Assembly (NCBI RefSeq): GCF_016429005.1 | Contig: NZ_JAELTV010000005.1 | Span: 1-51,998 of the forward strand | Source: Pedobacter sp. ASV19 | Lineage (GTDB): Bacteria; Bacteroidota; Bacteroidia; Sphingobacteriales; Sphingobacteriaceae | DNA length: 51,998 nucleotides | Direction of reading: 5' to 3' | Shown: one piece after another, positions 51,922 to 51,998 of the stretch | Layout of the letters: the number at the start of each line of letters is the position of its first letter | How positions within the stretch are numbered: the stretch's first letter is position 1 | The notes under the pieces: model-generated | Databases searched by the model: none | Told to the model about the DNA's origin: nothing | What the model saw: the letters and a program-made list of their open reading frames with translations, nothing else | Position numbers and translations under genes: made by a program

Positions 51922-51998
<77 letters not shown>

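Overview
The window is a contig from a Gram-negative member of the Bacteroidota, most like a Pedobacter-type Sphingobacteriaceae. The reasons are SusC/SusD outer-membrane pairs, a FecR/DUF4974 protein, GH51/GH43 arabinan enzymes in a polysaccharide-utilisation layout, a Nudix-type AraR regulator, a roughly 285-residue RpoD-like sigma factor, and few recognisable Shine-Dalgarno sites. The taxon is inferred from gene families and layout only. Both ends are technical: 1-75 is C52 + TTTT + the Nextera/Tn5 mosaic end, and 51922-51998 is the mirror image (mosaic end + AAAAGA + G52). Biological sequence therefore runs from about 76 to 51921, and the first and last genes are cut.

Layout. (1) 78-7556 (+): truncated SusD, then GH51, GH43, GH51 and a GH43 endo-arabinanase, tightly packed: the distal part of an arabinan utilisation locus. 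(2) 7559-12256: an M1 peptidase (-) and a large DUF5695-like secreted protein (+). (3) 12257-12693: a gene-free repeat patch with a long hairpin built from 11-bp units, a structured inverted repeat, and two copies of a dispersed repeat. (4) 12694-16336: a divergent RpoD paralogue, a stand-alone AraC DNA-binding domain, three 21-bp direct repeats, an orphan FecR protein and an AraC regulator. (5) 16553-18842: a GMC oxidoreductase with its small subunit. (6) 19001-23599 (-): a SusC/SusD pair. (7) 23902-32656 (+): aminopeptidase P, then a complete trans-4-hydroxyproline catabolic set (deaminase, 2-oxoglutarate semialdehyde dehydrogenase, 2-epimerase, FAD D-amino-acid dehydrogenase), an AraC regulator and an APC permease. 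(8) 33029-38795 (-): an S9 dipeptidyl peptidase, a DUF885 gene broken by one in-frame TAG, and a second, long aminopeptidase P. (9) 38971-45364 (-): araR, araB, araD, araA and a sodium/sugar symporter. (10) 45507-50318 (+): a lipoprotein aldose epimerase and a 1158-residue multidomain GH43 protein. (11) 50448-51921 (-): a PQQ-type beta-propeller protein and a cut GAF-domain gene.

How the genes fit together. Enzymes that free L-arabinose, the araBDA pathway with its symporter and regulator, prolyl-specific peptidases and a full hydroxyproline pathway sit within 52 kb. Plant extensins and arabinogalactan proteins carry arabinose on hydroxyproline. A coherent reading, and an inference, is that the region lets the cell use both the sugar and the peptide part of hydroxyproline-rich glycoproteins as well as pectic arabinan.

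The most unusual non-coding structure is a pair of ~95-bp nested palindromes (32666-32759 and 32934-33030). They share a 56-bp core in inverted orientation but have different, fully self-complementary basal stems, and each sits directly at the 3' end of one of two convergent genes. Other points are the RpoD paralogue with a changed region 4.2, a perfect AraR-type operator in front of araB, and a 30-bp near-perfect palindrome overlapping the start codon of the hydroxyproline-locus regulator. No rRNA, tRNA, CRISPR array or transposase gene was recognised.
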